Shown piece after piece: positions 8,636 through 19,534 of a stretch of DNA of 64,000 nucleotides; the stretch's first letter is position 1, and each line of letters begins with the position of its first letter. The DNA is from Candidatus Nitrotoga sp. CP45. GTDB lineage: Bacteria > Pseudomonadota > Gammaproteobacteria > Burkholderiales > Gallionellaceae. The notes below the pieces were generated by a model. The model worked only from the letters and a program-made list of their open reading frames with translations, made no database searches and was not told where the DNA came from. The stretch spans positions 1-64,000 of the forward strand of contig QFXJ01000051.1 in the NCBI GenBank assembly GCA_003402375.1, written 5' to 3'. The translations under genes were made by a program, and so were the position numbers.

Positions 8636-10645
8636 TCAAGGCTTAGCTTCGCGCTTTGATCCAACTGCGGTCTTATGCGGCGCGGGTTCCTGCGCTTTCT
8701 GAATCAGCCGTCCGCAATCACTGTCCAGACCCGGTCCGGTTTCAATAAGAGGGATCAGAGCAAGCAGCGGATTAATTACACCGAGTAATATCGCACCAAG
8801 GCCGCGCTTGGCAAGGTTGACCTTGTCCAGTTGCACATCAGGCTTGGCTAACGTCCCGCGTATGTGAATGGGGCCGCGCAATGAAACCGGGCTTATATCT
8901 TTGGGTTGCGGGTTTAGTGTCAAATCCAGCGTTTCCTTGCCAAAATCAATCGTACCAGTGCCACGGATATTGGTGTCCATCGTATCGAGGACCAGCGCAT
9001 TGGCCGCCATCACGCCATTTTTGACGCTGAAATCGGCGACGCCGCAACGGATTTGCGTGGGCTCATCACCCTTTACCTTGAATCTAAGCCATTCCCACAA
9101 ATCCAGACCGATTATTTCAACCATCTCGTTACTGATCTCACCCCCTGCGATGACGAGACCGAGCTTGCCGTTTGAGGTTGCCAGCATATGCGCCACCGAG
9201 TTGCCTTCTCCCGTTAAATCGAATGCGCCATTGATCTGGCCGATACTTGACCCGGATAAATCGACTGTCGGAAATAACTTGCCCAGCAAAAGTTTTTTTG
9301 CTTGCACTTTAGCTTGTGCCCGGATCGGATCCTTCTGCCCATCAAGCGAAACCACGGCAACGAGATCACCGCCAGCCAAGCCAAAGTTAAGCGGATTAAG
9401 CGTCAGAATGGAGTCCTGCAGTTTCAAATGGACAACCAGATCTTCAATGGGCAGTGCTTTGGCTCGATGGATGGATTTTGCGCGCAGTTTTACGTCTGCA
9501 TCCATGGTGCTCCAGCGGTCAGTATTGAAGGGCTCGTCAGGCAATACGCGAGCCTTGGCTGAGATTGCCGTCTGGCCAGGCGACGGGGCGGGTTGCTTTG
9601 CGGCCTCTGCAAGGCTACCCTGTTTAGCCCCGATCAGTGGGCCTAAATCAGCCAGATCGAGTATCTTGGAAACGAGTTCGCCTTGCATAAATGGACGTTT
9701 ACCGCCGGTATCGACCTGCAGTGTGCCGGCAATATCACTCTTGCCTGTCTTGCCTCCAAAGTTTTCATAACGCCACTTGCGCGCGCTGTGCATCAGGCGG
9801 CCCTTGGTCGAATAGGCGGGTGTTTCTGGAAGCACGATACCAATCAATGGAAAAAGGTCTGCGAGACTATCGCCACGCAAGACAAGATTCAGATCAATCG
9901 CAGAAATTTTGGTCAAGCCGGTAATCGTTCCATCGGCCTGCGCAGCGGTATGTCCTATCGTGGCATCGATCTTCAACGGGTAGGGCATTGCTTCATCGCG
10001 TAGGGCTAGCACCGGCCCGCCCGTACCGTGCACCGCGAGTGGGAGTCCTTGGTACTGCCCCTTGGCGTTGAAAACAATGCTCGCTTTAGCCAGGCCATCT
10101 TTCTGGCCTTGCGTTGAAATTTCTGACTGAATACTGATCTTTTTCACGGGGTCGTCGTAAGAGAATCGCCCGTTATCAAGTAGTATATGGTCAATATGGA
10201 TGCGTGAGTCTTCGTCTTTCTGATCACGGTCAAGCAACCAGTTCTTCCGGCCGTCTGCGGTCTGTTCCAGAAAAACTACCGGGCGTTCAAGACGCACTTC
10301 AGGCAAAACCACGTTTTTCATTAGCAACGCTGGCAAATCAATTGTGAATTCGACGCCATCAACCGCAACCATTTGTTTTTCTTTGGCCCACGGCGGATTG
10401 GCAAACGTGATACGTTCAGCGCGAAACGAGGGGTGTGGCCAAGCAAGATGAGCTGACAAATCGCCATTGATTACCAATTGACGGCCTGTCTTTTCCGTTG
10501 CCATGCGCTCTATCGGTCCACGCAACCAATTCCAATTGAAAAACGCAATAATCAGAACGATCAGCAGTGTTATCACGAGCAAAAACCCGCCGACCCATTT
10601 CAACAAAGTGCGCAATACCATGAAAGTCTGTCTATTGGATTCCAT
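8636..10645 (-). CDS. AsmA family protein (2)
   Basis: Second AsmA-type envelope protein, 669 residues. A membrane anchor lies at about 15-38, followed by the typical start of the AsmA fold (TGRQLVINGDLSAHLAWPHP, about 59-78) and a beta-rich periplasmic body. The C-terminal AsmA part is at about 480-620, for example GTIDFGKETLDLTLNPQPKD. GAGGTG about 5 bases upstream supports the ATG at 10645. It lies 114 bases downstream of the cyclic glucan synthase gene on the same strand, so co-transcription of two envelope genes is possible. The two AsmA proteins in this window differ in length and sequence and are not recent duplicates. Confidence 0.85.
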   Translation of the reverse strand: MESNRQTFMVLRTLLKWVGGFLLVITLLIVLIIAFFNWNWLRGPIERMATEKTGRQLVINGDLSAHLAWPHPSFRAERITFANPPWAKEKQMVAVDGVEFTIDLPALLMKNVVLPEVRLERPVVFLEQTADGRKNWLLDRDQKDEDSRIHIDHILLDNGRFSYDDPVKKISIQSEISTQGQKDGLAKASIVFNAKGQYQGLPLAVHGTGGPVLALRDEAMPYPLKIDATIGHTAAQADGTITGLTKISAIDLNLVLRGDSLADLFPLIGIVLPETPAYSTKGRLMHSARKWRYENFGGKTGKSDIAGTLQVDTGGKRPFMQGELVSKILDLADLGPLIGAKQGSLAEAAKQPAPSPGQTAISAKARVLPDEPFNTDRWSTMDADVKLRAKSIHRAKALPIEDLVVHLKLQDSILTLNPLNFGLAGGDLVAVVSLDGQKDPIRAQAKVQAKKLLLGKLFPTVDLSGSSIGQINGAFDLTGEGNSVAHMLATSNGKLGLVIAGGEISNEMVEIIGLDLWEWLRFKVKGDEPTQIRCGVADFSVKNGVMAANALVLDTMDTNIRGTGTIDFGKETLDLTLNPQPKDISPVSLRGPIHIRGTLAKPDVQLDKVNLAKRGLGAILLGVINPLLALIPLIETGPGLDSDCGRLIQKAQEPAPHKTAVGSKREAKP

Positions 10646-10759
10646 CAGGCACCTCTATAAAAACATTACATTTTTAAAAAACTCCAAAAAAATATTTATT
10701 CAAACACTTTGTGGTACGGGTGAAGTCTGGCACTCGCATTAATCCAAGCTACGCATGTT

Positions 10760-13700
10760 TTATGCGCGAACATCCCCTAACCGCACCTCAACAGTGTGTG
10801 GCTTACCATCGTTAACCAGAGCAATGACCAAATCGTGCTGTGCAACGCCGTCGATGGTTACGCCAGGCGCATTGTCTGTATCGGCGGTCTGAACGATGGT
10901 GATGTGATAATCCGTCTCCCGATAGCGGTAATTCACCGTGAACGTCTTCCAGTCTGCGGGGAGGCACGGTGTGAAACGCAGTTTGTCGACTTCCAGCGTT
11001 AAGCCCAGAAGTGTTTCCAGGATCAATCGATACAGCCAGCCAGCAGAGCCTGTATACCATGACCATCCGCCCCGGCCGGTGTGGGGCGGGACCGCATACA
11101 CATCGGCTGCGACAACATACGGTTCTGTCTTGTATACCGCGACCGCTTCTGGCGTTTGCGCATGGTTCACCGGGTTGATCATCGCCAATAGTTCCCACGC
11201 ACGCTGGCGATCTCCTAATGTGGCGAACGCCATCGTCGCCCAGATGGCCGCATGGGTATACTGCCCCCCGTTCTCACGAACACCGGGGACATAACCTTTG
11301 ATGTAGCCCGGATTTAATGGCGATTGGTCGAAAGGCGGATCGAGCAGTTGAATAATGCCGGCATCCCGTCGTACCAAATGCTCGCTCACCGCTTCCATGG
11401 CTTGCCGTTGACGCGTGTCGGCGCCAGCGCCGGACAGCACGGACCAGCTTTGCGCAATCGAATCAATCCGGCATTCAGCGTTAGAGGAAGAACCCAACGG
11501 ACTGCCATCATCAAAGAATGCACGGAGATACCATTGGCCATCCCAGCCGTGCAGCTCAATATTTTGGCGCAGACGGGCGGCTTCTGTTTCGCAGCGCTCG
11601 ACAAAAGCCGTATCACCAAACTTTGCAGCGACGTCGGCAAATTTAATGAGCACGTCATACAGGAAAAAGGCTAGCCAGATGCTTTCGCCCCTACCGTGGA
11701 TACCGACCAGATTCATTCCATCGTTCCAGTCTCCGGCACCCATTAGCGGGAGGCCATGTTCGCCGAACCGCAAGCCATGAACGATAGCGCGCACGCAATG
11801 TTCGTATAAACTCGCGGCTTGCTCGGAGTGGATAGGCAAGTCGTAATATGAATCTTCGTCAGCGTGGACCAAACGACCCTCAAGGAATGACACGGATTCA
11901 TCCAGCACACCCATATCGCCGGTAGCTGTTATGTAACGACACGTTACCAAGGGCAGCCAGAGATAGTCATCTGAACAACGCGTGCGTACGCCGCGGCCCA
12001 TTGGTGGATGCCACCAATGCTGGACGTCACCTTCAATAAATTGACGCGCTGCACAGCGAAGCAAATGCTGGCGCACCAGGACCGGTTCAGCATGCACGAG
12101 CGCCATCGCATCCTGCAATTGATCACGGAAGCCAAAGGCTCCACCGGACTGATAATAACCGCTGCGGCCCCACATACGGCAAGCTAAAATCTGGTATACA
12201 AGCCAACCGTTCATCAGTAGGTTAATGGACTGATCGGGTGTTTGCACCTGTACGGCACCGAGTGTACGTTGCCAGTAATGCTGTACTTTTTCTAATACAT
12301 TGTGCGCCGCGATCGAACCGCGGAATCGTCGCGCCAGCGTTCGGACATCATCAACATCACGGCCAAGGCCGAGGCGGAAAACAGTCTCATGCGTCTGGCC
12401 CGCACCCAGCTCGAAAGATACCCGGAGGGCACCACAGGGATCCAGCGCCGGACCAACCCGACCCGAGAGCTCCGCCCACGCCATCGCAGCCGGATTTTTG
12501 AGCCCACCGTTACGGCCAATGAACTCGGTCCGATCTCCCGTCACGCTACGCGTGGCATCGTCGGTGTCGAAGAAGGCGATCCGGCCTGCGAAATCGTTGT
12601 TATAGGGATTGCGCGCGAGTAGCACTCCGCTCTTGGGATCGATCTCGGTGATCACGTGCATGCCGGTTTTCTCCCGCAGATCGCCTAACACCCATTCTGT
12701 ATAGCCGGTCACGGATAGCTGGCGTGGCCGTCCGGAATCATTACGCACTTTCAGCATCGTAAATTTAACTGATGCATCCAATGCAACGAATATCCATAGC
12801 TCCGAATGGATGCCGCCCTCGCTATGTTCGAAGACGCTATAACCGAACCCATGCCGCGTAACGTATGGCGTTAGCCCACATTTTGGTAAGGGTGTGGGCG
12901 ACCAGTAATAGCCGCTCTCTTCGTCGCGGAGATAGAAGGCCTCTCCTCCCCCATCGCTCACCGGATCATTGCGCCAAGGTGTCAGGCGGAATTCGTGCGC
13001 GTTCTCGCCCCAAGTGTAGGCCTGCCCGCTCTCTGAAATTACCGTTCCAAAGTGCGGGTTAGCCAACACATTCGACCACGGTGCAGGGGTCATTTGGCCG
13101 AGTCCGGTGGTGATGACATATTCGCGCCCGTCCTCAGTGAACCCGCCGAGACCATTATCAAAGAGCAGCCGGCGGCGCGGCAACGCAACCATTCGCCTGG
13201 AATCAGACCGACGGATCGGCGCCGACCCAGTGAGCGCGACGGGCAATTCCACAGGGATACGACGGGTGACCTGGTCCGCCAAGCTGCCGTTGCTATCCAC
13301 AATGATCGCGCGCGCGACTGTTTGCAGCAATATCCGATCCTCTGGCGCAATTTGCTCGCCACGGTGGACGAAGATGCCTCCCGGACAGTCGAGCATGTGT
13401 GCCTCGACACTGCTGGAAACCAGCCCCATTACATGTTCTTGCAGTAATTGCCGATAACCTGAGTGATCCTCATTCCAGATTATTAGATCAACCGCCAGAC
13501 CTTTCAGACGCCAGTATGCATGCGCTGCCACCACTTTCCGCACCAAATCAATGTTGGCCGGATCGCCAATCTGTAGAAGCACGATTGGGAGGTCACCGGA
13601 AATGGCGTATCCCCATAGACCCGATTGACCGCGTTGATTGTTGCGCAATATGCCGCTATCGGCGCGCAATGAAGCATTGGCAAAGAGCACCGAACTGGCC

Positions 13701-16700
13701 AGACGGCAAAATAGTTGTGCATCAGCTTCGCTCGCATTGAGTTGCCGCAACATCACAAGGCTGTGGGTTCGCGCCAGATCGAAAACGCGATCTGCCAAGC
13801 GGGGATCCTGATATTTATCGGTCAGGTTTAATACGGCATGGTGAGAATCGCCGACCCCGGTAACGATGTCGATCGTAGCGCATTCACCGGGACCAATGGA
13901 CAAGCGTTGCCGAATCGCCACGATTGGATCTAAAACCGAGCCGGCGCTATCCGAAAGTGACACTGAATCAGTCATCGCATAGGGAGCGGCAACCGTGTTT
14001 CCACGTCCGATAAAACGCATGCGATCCGTCTCATAAGAGACGGCATCAACGGCCGCACCCTGCACAGTCATCAAGTGGAACATCCACGGAGTCTGATCGC
14101 CCTGCGAGCGTGGCCGCCGATGGCAGAGGATCGCATGCCGCTCGGGCAATATTTCAGTCTGTACAAAAAGATTGCCGAAGGCCGGTGCCTGGGCATCGGC
14201 CGCTGGCGTTGCTAGCACGACTTCGGCATAAGTAGTGATCTCGATAGTTTGACGTGTCCATGCACGGTTGGTGATGCGGACACGACGCAGCTCAATATCA
14301 TCTTCCGGCGAAACCGTAATCTCGGTATGCGTATCAAAATCATGGTCGCGGCGACGGAACTCCACTCTGCCTTCCGAAAAAACTACTTCATATCGATTCG
14401 ATGGTTTTTGTGTAGGCTGATGGGTTGTTGACCAAAATTCACCGCTCGACACATCGCGCAAATAACAAAAACTGCCCCAATTGTCACATGTCTTGTCTTC
14501 GCGCCAGCGAGTAACGGCAATATCCTTCCAGCGGCTGCTTCCTCCGCCCGCATTCGTGACCATGACGTGATAGCGGCCATTCGACAGTAATTGAACCTCT
14601 GGACTCGGCGTGTTGGGACTTTTAATTATGCGTATCGGCATCTCGGCGATTCCCTCAGCCGCGCGGATTTCAGGAAGCTCGGCGGAACGCAGATGGAAGA
14701 CCTTAGCCTGAGGAATCCGTTCCTGAAGCAATAACATCGTCGCCTGAAATAGAGGGTCTGATTCAAATCTCCGCTGCATAGGACGATCCAGCAACAGATA
14801 TGATAATGAAAGTATGCTCATTCCTAAATGATGAGCCATAAATGAGCGCACCACGGCCCGAGTTTCACCGCGCCGTAGTCGCGATGACGTGTAGTCAACA
14901 GCTTCGTAAAACCCAAATTTGCCGGCAAAACCTTCGGCGGCGAGCTTTTGAAGGTTTGAACATGCAGCTTCAGGTGCAACCATCAAGGCCATTACCGAGG
15001 CATAGGGTGCAATAACAAGGTCATCGCCAAGGCCGCGTTTAAGTCCTAGTCCCGGTACGCCGAATGCCCGATACTGATAATTTAAATGGACGTCAACGCC
15101 GTTGTACCCGGACTCCGACATACCCCAAGGTACGCCGCGTTGGTTGCCATATTCGATTTGCCGATTAACGGCCGCTTTGTATGTCTGATCAAGCAGAGTG
15201 TTGTCGTAGGTCGGCATCACGAGCAGCGGCATGAGATACTCGAACATCGAGCCGCTCCACGATAATAGAAGCGGCTTCCCTCCAGTAGTCGTCAACATCC
15301 GGCCAAGAGCAAACCAGCTCTCCTGTGGCAATTCGCCTTGGGCAATCGCGACGAAATTGCACAGCCGGGCCTCTGAGGCAAGCAGATCATAGTAACTGGC
15401 ATCTAATCGGCGCTCACCCACGTTATATCCGATTGAAAGTAAACGTCGTGCGTGGTTGTACAGGAACCCATATTCCATCTGCGCAAACTCGCACGATTTT
15501 CGCGCAAGATATTCGAGTGTTTTTAACTGCTCTCGTGCGCGGTCGTGACCCTCACTCGCGAGTTGGCGTAACGATGGAATTTTTGCGGTAATGGCCGAAT
15601 CGCTCATCTCGGACGGGGTATTCGGCAGCAGCAGCGGAGCCTGAAAAACCAGGTCATCGAGAGCGCCTTCGCATTGCCTGACAAGTGCCTGCGCCCATTC
15701 GCCAGCTTCATTTAGAGAGCGATTTACTGCATTTTTTTCGATCTGATTGACCACTTCATTGGCGTAAGTGAGCAAGCCCTCCAGATACGCTCGAATACCC
15801 ACCAACGTAAGAGGGTGAGCCATGGCCGCAGCTTTGAGCGTTTTTTCGAATTGCGCCATTGGAATAGCCGCAGCGCCACCGGCCGTCTCAGCGACAATCC
15901 GCAGCGTGTCGCCCAGCCCAAAGAACAATTGTCTCCTAATAATCGGAGCATCGGGGATCTCCAACAATGCCGCGCGCAATGTCAGTAAATGGGCCGCCAG
16001 ATTCCCGCTGTCCACAGTTGAAACATAGCGCGACAAGGGTTTTAGCGACTGGGTGTCATACCAGTTATAGAAATGTCCCCGGTGCCGCTCCAATACATCC
16101 ATGGTTTGCAATGTATTTACCGTGCGCTCTATAAGTTGGCCATATCCGATGTAGCCAAAATCGTAGGCGGTTACATTAGCAAGCAGCGCCAAACCAATGT
16201 TAGTCGGTGAAGTGCGATGCGCGATTGTCGCAACGGGGTGTTCCTGAAAGTTGTCCGGCGGAAGCCAATTGTCTTCCTTCCCGACAAAAGTCTCGAAAAA
16301 TCTCCACGTCCGACGTGTAACCTGACGCAAAAAAAGAATTTGATCGACTTTTAACTCTGCGTTTCGACGCTCCAGCGGTCGACTTATCCACCAAGTGATT
16401 GCCGGGGACGCCGCCCAAAGCAACAACACGGGAAGCGCAACGATCAGCGTGGCTGGCATTTTGATCGCCAAGGTAACCATCATCATGACTGCGATAGCGG
16501 GTGCGATCCACATCGACCGGTAGGATGCACGAAGGCTCGTGTAGCCGGAAGGTGAAATTACTTGGTTGGGCTCACGTTCGATTTCGCGCGACGGCTTCCA
16601 TTCGAGAAGTCGCCGATGAGTGACTGACATCCGCACGATCGTGCGTACGATCGCGTCAAGGCTGAAATAGACCTCATAGGGCAGACATGCCAGCGAAAAT

Positions 16701-19489
16701 AAAACCTGACCGGATTGTCGGCCTGCTGCACGCATCACGGCACTCAAGTGCTGCCGCAGATGCACTTCACGCGGCTTCCGCAACAAATCAAAGAGGACGG
16801 CAATCACAGTGGGCGTAAAGAGAATGCTGATTACCGTCAATGTCCAGAACCATGCATGTGGCAATGCCACCCATCCTAATAATAACAATAGCGCCAGTGC
16901 CGCCGGGACCAGGCTTCGCCGGAGATTATCGATCAGTTTCCACTGCGATAGCGGCGATAGCGGATTACGCTGAAAACTTCCATTTGAGCTAGGTATGCGC
17001 GAAAGTAACCAACTCACTAGTTGCCAGTCTCCACGAATCCAGCGATGACGGCGGCTTACGTCCGCGCTGTAACGAACAGGAAATTCCTCATATAACTGCA
17101 CGTTGGCAAGTAATCCTGCCCGCGCATAAGACCCTTCCAAAAGATCATGACTGAGGATTCGGTTGTTCGGGAAACGTCCTGCGAGTGCCCGTTCGAATGC
17201 ATCGACATCGTAAATTCCTTTGCCGATGAATGAACCTTCACCGAACAGGTCTTGATAAACATCAGATACTGTCCGGGTATACGGATCAATACCGATCTCG
17301 CCGCTAAATAATTGCGCGTATCGCGAGCGATTTGTTCCGGGCAAACTTACATCAACACGCGGTTGCAGAATGCCATAACCTTCGGTCACAAGAGTATTAC
17401 CGTCATTGCCTTGGCCGGTTCCGCCGAACCGCGGGATATTCAGCGGATGCGCCATCGCACCAACAAATTGCCGGGCTGAATCGCGCGGCAATTGCGTGTC
17501 GGTATCAAGCGTAATGACGTACTTTACTGTCGACAATAATGCTGTATCACCCACGATGAGAGAGAATGCGTTACCCGCCCGGTCGCGCAAGAGCGCATTC
17601 AAGTCCGCAAGTTTTCCACGCTTGCGTTCAAAACCCATCCACACTCCCTCCTGCGGATTCCAGCGACGCGGACGTTGAAATAGGAAGAATTGGCCCCCGT
17701 TTTGAAAACCATCCCCGATTGAATCCGTGGGCTCATCCCCTTCGTTACTGGAGGCATTGCCATACTTTTTGTTTAGCTTCTCGATACTGGTTCTGGCGAT
17801 CTGTAAAAGGGCCCCGTCCTCAGGGAGTTCTTCCTGATTCGCATCCAGAAAATCAGTCAGCAGGCCGAAATCCAGATTTTGATCACGATTGGCAAGAAAC
17901 CTTACCTCGAGCGCTTCAACCAAATTTATTATATCGGCAGCATTCGTGAGCATGGTTGGAACCACCACCAGAGTACGGGTCGCTGGGGGAATTCCTGTAG
18001 AAAAGTCCATTCGTGGCAATGGATGTGGTGTCACTAGCAATTGGGCCGCCCAATTCACTAACGCAACGGCCAATTGGCTTGTCGCAAGTAGCGCTAGGAC
18101 ATACACGCCACCCAATAACCAATCGCGCGCACCATCCTCATAAGCTTTAATCACGAGACCACTGGTCAGGAACAGCGTAATAAGCGTAATCATGCCCAGA
18201 TAAAAGAAAAACGAAAACCGGCGACTTATATGGCATAGCTTCTCAAGAATAGACAGGCGTGCCTGCACCGTTCGCTCAAGATAGGGTAATCCTTTACCGA
18301 TCAAATGAAACCCAACATGGGCTGCAATCTCATCGTCCTTCCCCATTGCCGCACCTTCGCGCGCCAGCCTAAGCGCCGTTTGGGCCACCTCCACTTCTGA
18401 CAAAGCACCACCCTTGGCTAAACGTTCCACGACATGACGGTAGCGATCACGGGTGACAAAATCCATACGGCCATATACACCGCCCGGATCCTCCCGCAAG
18501 ATCGTTTCAACTGCACTAGTAGCTTCGGTAAAATCGCGCCAATCGACAGCGCCAAGCATGCGCAGGCTGCCAATACTGTTTGAAATTGACACCTGATCAG
18601 CCGCCTGCTGCTGATTGCCAGACCGTACTAACTCCTCGATCGTGCGATTTGATTCGGCAAGACTTTGCTCAATCCACTTCAACGGCAATGCCAATGCGGG
18701 ACTCTGTCCCTGTAGCCGACGCACAAATTCCGAAACAAATGGAGTTGTCATTGGCGGATTAGATCGCGCCATATCTGCAATAATTAAAATCAAGCCTTTT
18801 GGATCCTTCTCCACAACCTTGATCATTTCGTCAGCCCATTTGACGGCAAGGTTTGTTTCTAATCTGTCAATCTCGATATATACGGCAACACGGCGCAAAT
18901 TCTCGATTAACGCCAATCGCAACATGATCGGAATCGCCCATAATTCACCCAACTTCAGGGTAGAAACGGTCTGGTAGGCTGCTACAAGTCGACTAAGTGT
19001 TTCAGTATCGATCCGCCCATCACCATGTGAGATAGCCTGCAGAGCGATGTCGTACACCCGTGGAAGACCAGCTGATGACCCACGCACCAAGCATGGCAAT
19101 TCGCGGCTATAGTTTTTAGGAAGGTGATGTTTGGCTGTACGGATCTGCTCTTCGAGTAGGTGAAAATTGTCGAACAACCATTCTCCGGCTGGAGTTAGCC
19201 GATGATTCGCCTTAACTGTTGCTGTCAGAACATTACAAACGCTGATTAGCGTACTTTCGTTCGCAGCCAACCGTGCCAAAAGTTGATCTGGACTGCGTTT
19301 CGGCGACACTGTGTGGGACGCCGCAAGCGTTCTGCCATATAACTCCATTTGATCGGCGCTAAATAGTTCCGATCTTAGTGGTAGTTCTTCGCGAAGTTGA
19401 GGTCGTGGCCATCCGATTTTGCGAAACCAGGTAGTCAGGAATAGCAAAAAACCAGAAATTCTTGTGTCTCTGGCCTTCAAGTGAAACAT
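10760..19489 (-). CDS. ndvB: Cyclic beta-1,2-glucan synthase (NdvB/ChvB type)
   Basis: Giant inner-membrane enzyme of about 2,909 residues that builds and cyclises periplasmic beta-1,2-glucan. Order of parts: N-terminal region with membrane segments (about 410-490), the GT84 glycosyltransferase core with ITLDTDTQLPRD (about 665-680) and RRHRWIRGDWQL, further membrane segments, a glycoamylase-like domain (EYLMPLLVMPTYDNTLLDQT, then WGMSESGYN), two sugar-binding lobes, and a C-terminal GH94 phosphorylase-like domain with AGDWNDGMN (about 2590) and GRGGWSWYTGSAGW (about 2810) that controls chain length. The ATG at 19489 (FHLKARD follows) is preferred over an upstream in-frame TTG at 19534. Length and domain order match the family. 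No separate ndvA-type exporter gene is in the window. Confidence 0.95.
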   Translation of the reverse strand: MFHLKARDTRISGFLLFLTTWFRKIGWPRPQLREELPLRSELFSADQMELYGRTLAASHTVSPKRSPDQLLARLAANESTLISVCNVLTATVKANHRLTPAGEWLFDNFHLLEEQIRTAKHHLPKNYSRELPCLVRGSSAGLPRVYDIALQAISHGDGRIDTETLSRLVAAYQTVSTLKLGELWAIPIMLRLALIENLRRVAVYIEIDRLETNLAVKWADEMIKVVEKDPKGLILIIADMARSNPPMTTPFVSEFVRRLQGQSPALALPLKWIEQSLAESNRTIEELVRSGNQQQAADQVSISNSIGSLRMLGAVDWRDFTEATSAVETILREDPGGVYGRMDFVTRDRYRHVVERLAKGGALSEVEVAQTALRLAREGAAMGKDDEIAAHVGFHLIGKGLPYLERTVQARLSILEKLCHISRRFSFFFYLGMITLITLFLTSGLVIKAYEDGARDWLLGGVYVLALLATSQLAVALVNWAAQLLVTPHPLPRMDFSTGIPPATRTLVVVPTMLTNAADIINLVEALEVRFLANRDQNLDFGLLTDFLDANQEELPEDGALLQIARTSIEKLNKKYGNASSNEGDEPTDSIGDGFQNGGQFFLFQRPRRWNPQEGVWMGFERKRGKLADLNALLRDRAGNAFSLIVGDTALLSTVKYVITLDTDTQLPRDSARQFVGAMAHPLNIPRFGGTGQGNDGNTLVTEGYGILQPRVDVSLPGTNRSRYAQLFSGEIGIDPYTRTVSDVYQDLFGEGSFIGKGIYDVDAFERALAGRFPNNRILSHDLLEGSYARAGLLANVQLYEEFPVRYSADVSRRHRWIRGDWQLVSWLLSRIPSSNGSFQRNPLSPLSQWKLIDNLRRSLVPAALALLLLLGWVALPHAWFWTLTVISILFTPTVIAVLFDLLRKPREVHLRQHLSAVMRAAGRQSGQVLFSLACLPYEVYFSLDAIVRTIVRMSVTHRRLLEWKPSREIEREPNQVISPSGYTSLRASYRSMWIAPAIAVMMMVTLAIKMPATLIVALPVLLLWAASPAITWWISRPLERRNAELKVDQILFLRQVTRRTWRFFETFVGKEDNWLPPDNFQEHPVATIAHRTSPTNIGLALLANVTAYDFGYIGYGQLIERTVNTLQTMDVLERHRGHFYNWYDTQSLKPLSRYVSTVDSGNLAAHLLTLRAALLEIPDAPIIRRQLFFGLGDTLRIVAETAGGAAAIPMAQFEKTLKAAAMAHPLTLVGIRAYLEGLLTYANEVVNQIEKNAVNRSLNEAGEWAQALVRQCEGALDDLVFQAPLLLPNTPSEMSDSAITAKIPSLRQLASEGHDRAREQLKTLEYLARKSCEFAQMEYGFLYNHARRLLSIGYNVGERRLDASYYDLLASEARLCNFVAIAQGELPQESWFALGRMLTTTGGKPLLLSWSGSMFEYLMPLLVMPTYDNTLLDQTYKAAVNRQIEYGNQRGVPWGMSESGYNGVDVHLNYQYRAFGVPGLGLKRGLGDDLVIAPYASVMALMVAPEAACSNLQKLAAEGFAGKFGFYEAVDYTSSRLRRGETRAVVRSFMAHHLGMSILSLSYLLLDRPMQRRFESDPLFQATMLLLQERIPQAKVFHLRSAELPEIRAAEGIAEMPIRIIKSPNTPSPEVQLLSNGRYHVMVTNAGGGSSRWKDIAVTRWREDKTCDNWGSFCYLRDVSSGEFWSTTHQPTQKPSNRYEVVFSEGRVEFRRRDHDFDTHTEITVSPEDDIELRRVRITNRAWTRQTIEITTYAEVVLATPAADAQAPAFGNLFVQTEILPERHAILCHRRPRSQGDQTPWMFHLMTVQGAAVDAVSYETDRMRFIGRGNTVAAPYAMTDSVSLSDSAGSVLDPIVAIRQRLSIGPGECATIDIVTGVGDSHHAVLNLTDKYQDPRLADRVFDLARTHSLVMLRQLNASEADAQLFCRLASSVLFANASLRADSGILRNNQRGQSGLWGYAISGDLPIVLLQIGDPANIDLVRKVVAAHAYWRLKGLAVDLIIWNEDHSGYRQLLQEHVMGLVSSSVEAHMLDCPGGIFVHRGEQIAPEDRILLQTVARAIIVDSNGSLADQVTRRIPVELPVALTGSAPIRRSDSRRMVALPRRRLLFDNGLGGFTEDGREYVITTGLGQMTPAPWSNVLANPHFGTVISESGQAYTWGENAHEFRLTPWRNDPVSDGGGEAFYLRDEESGYYWSPTPLPKCGLTPYVTRHGFGYSVFEHSEGGIHSELWIFVALDASVKFTMLKVRNDSGRPRQLSVTGYTEWVLGDLREKTGMHVITEIDPKSGVLLARNPYNNDFAGRIAFFDTDDATRSVTGDRTEFIGRNGGLKNPAAMAWAELSGRVGPALDPCGALRVSFELGAGQTHETVFRLGLGRDVDDVRTLARRFRGSIAAHNVLEKVQHYWQRTLGAVQVQTPDQSINLLMNGWLVYQILACRMWGRSGYYQSGGAFGFRDQLQDAMALVHAEPVLVRQHLLRCAARQFIEGDVQHWWHPPMGRGVRTRCSDDYLWLPLVTCRYITATGDMGVLDESVSFLEGRLVHADEDSYYDLPIHSEQAASLYEHCVRAIVHGLRFGEHGLPLMGAGDWNDGMNLVGIHGRGESIWLAFFLYDVLIKFADVAAKFGDTAFVERCETEAARLRQNIELHGWDGQWYLRAFFDDGSPLGSSSNAECRIDSIAQSWSVLSGAGADTRQRQAMEAVSEHLVRRDAGIIQLLDPPFDQSPLNPGYIKGYVPGVRENGGQYTHAAIWATMAFATLGDRQRAWELLAMINPVNHAQTPEAVAVYKTEPYVVAADVYAVPPHTGRGGWSWYTGSAGWLYRLILETLLGLTLEVDKLRFTPCLPADWKTFTVNYRYRETDYHITIVQTADTDNAPGVTIDGVAQHDLVIALVNDGKPHTVEVRLGDVRA

Positions 19490-19534
19490 TCTCCACTTTG
19501 AAATACGTTGTCTACAAACATGATCGCAATGCAA

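Noticed and set aside
8868-9770. A 300-residue plus-strand frame opposite the second AsmA gene
   Set aside because: Long only because of the codon pattern of the AsmA gene on the other strand; low-complexity and no family.
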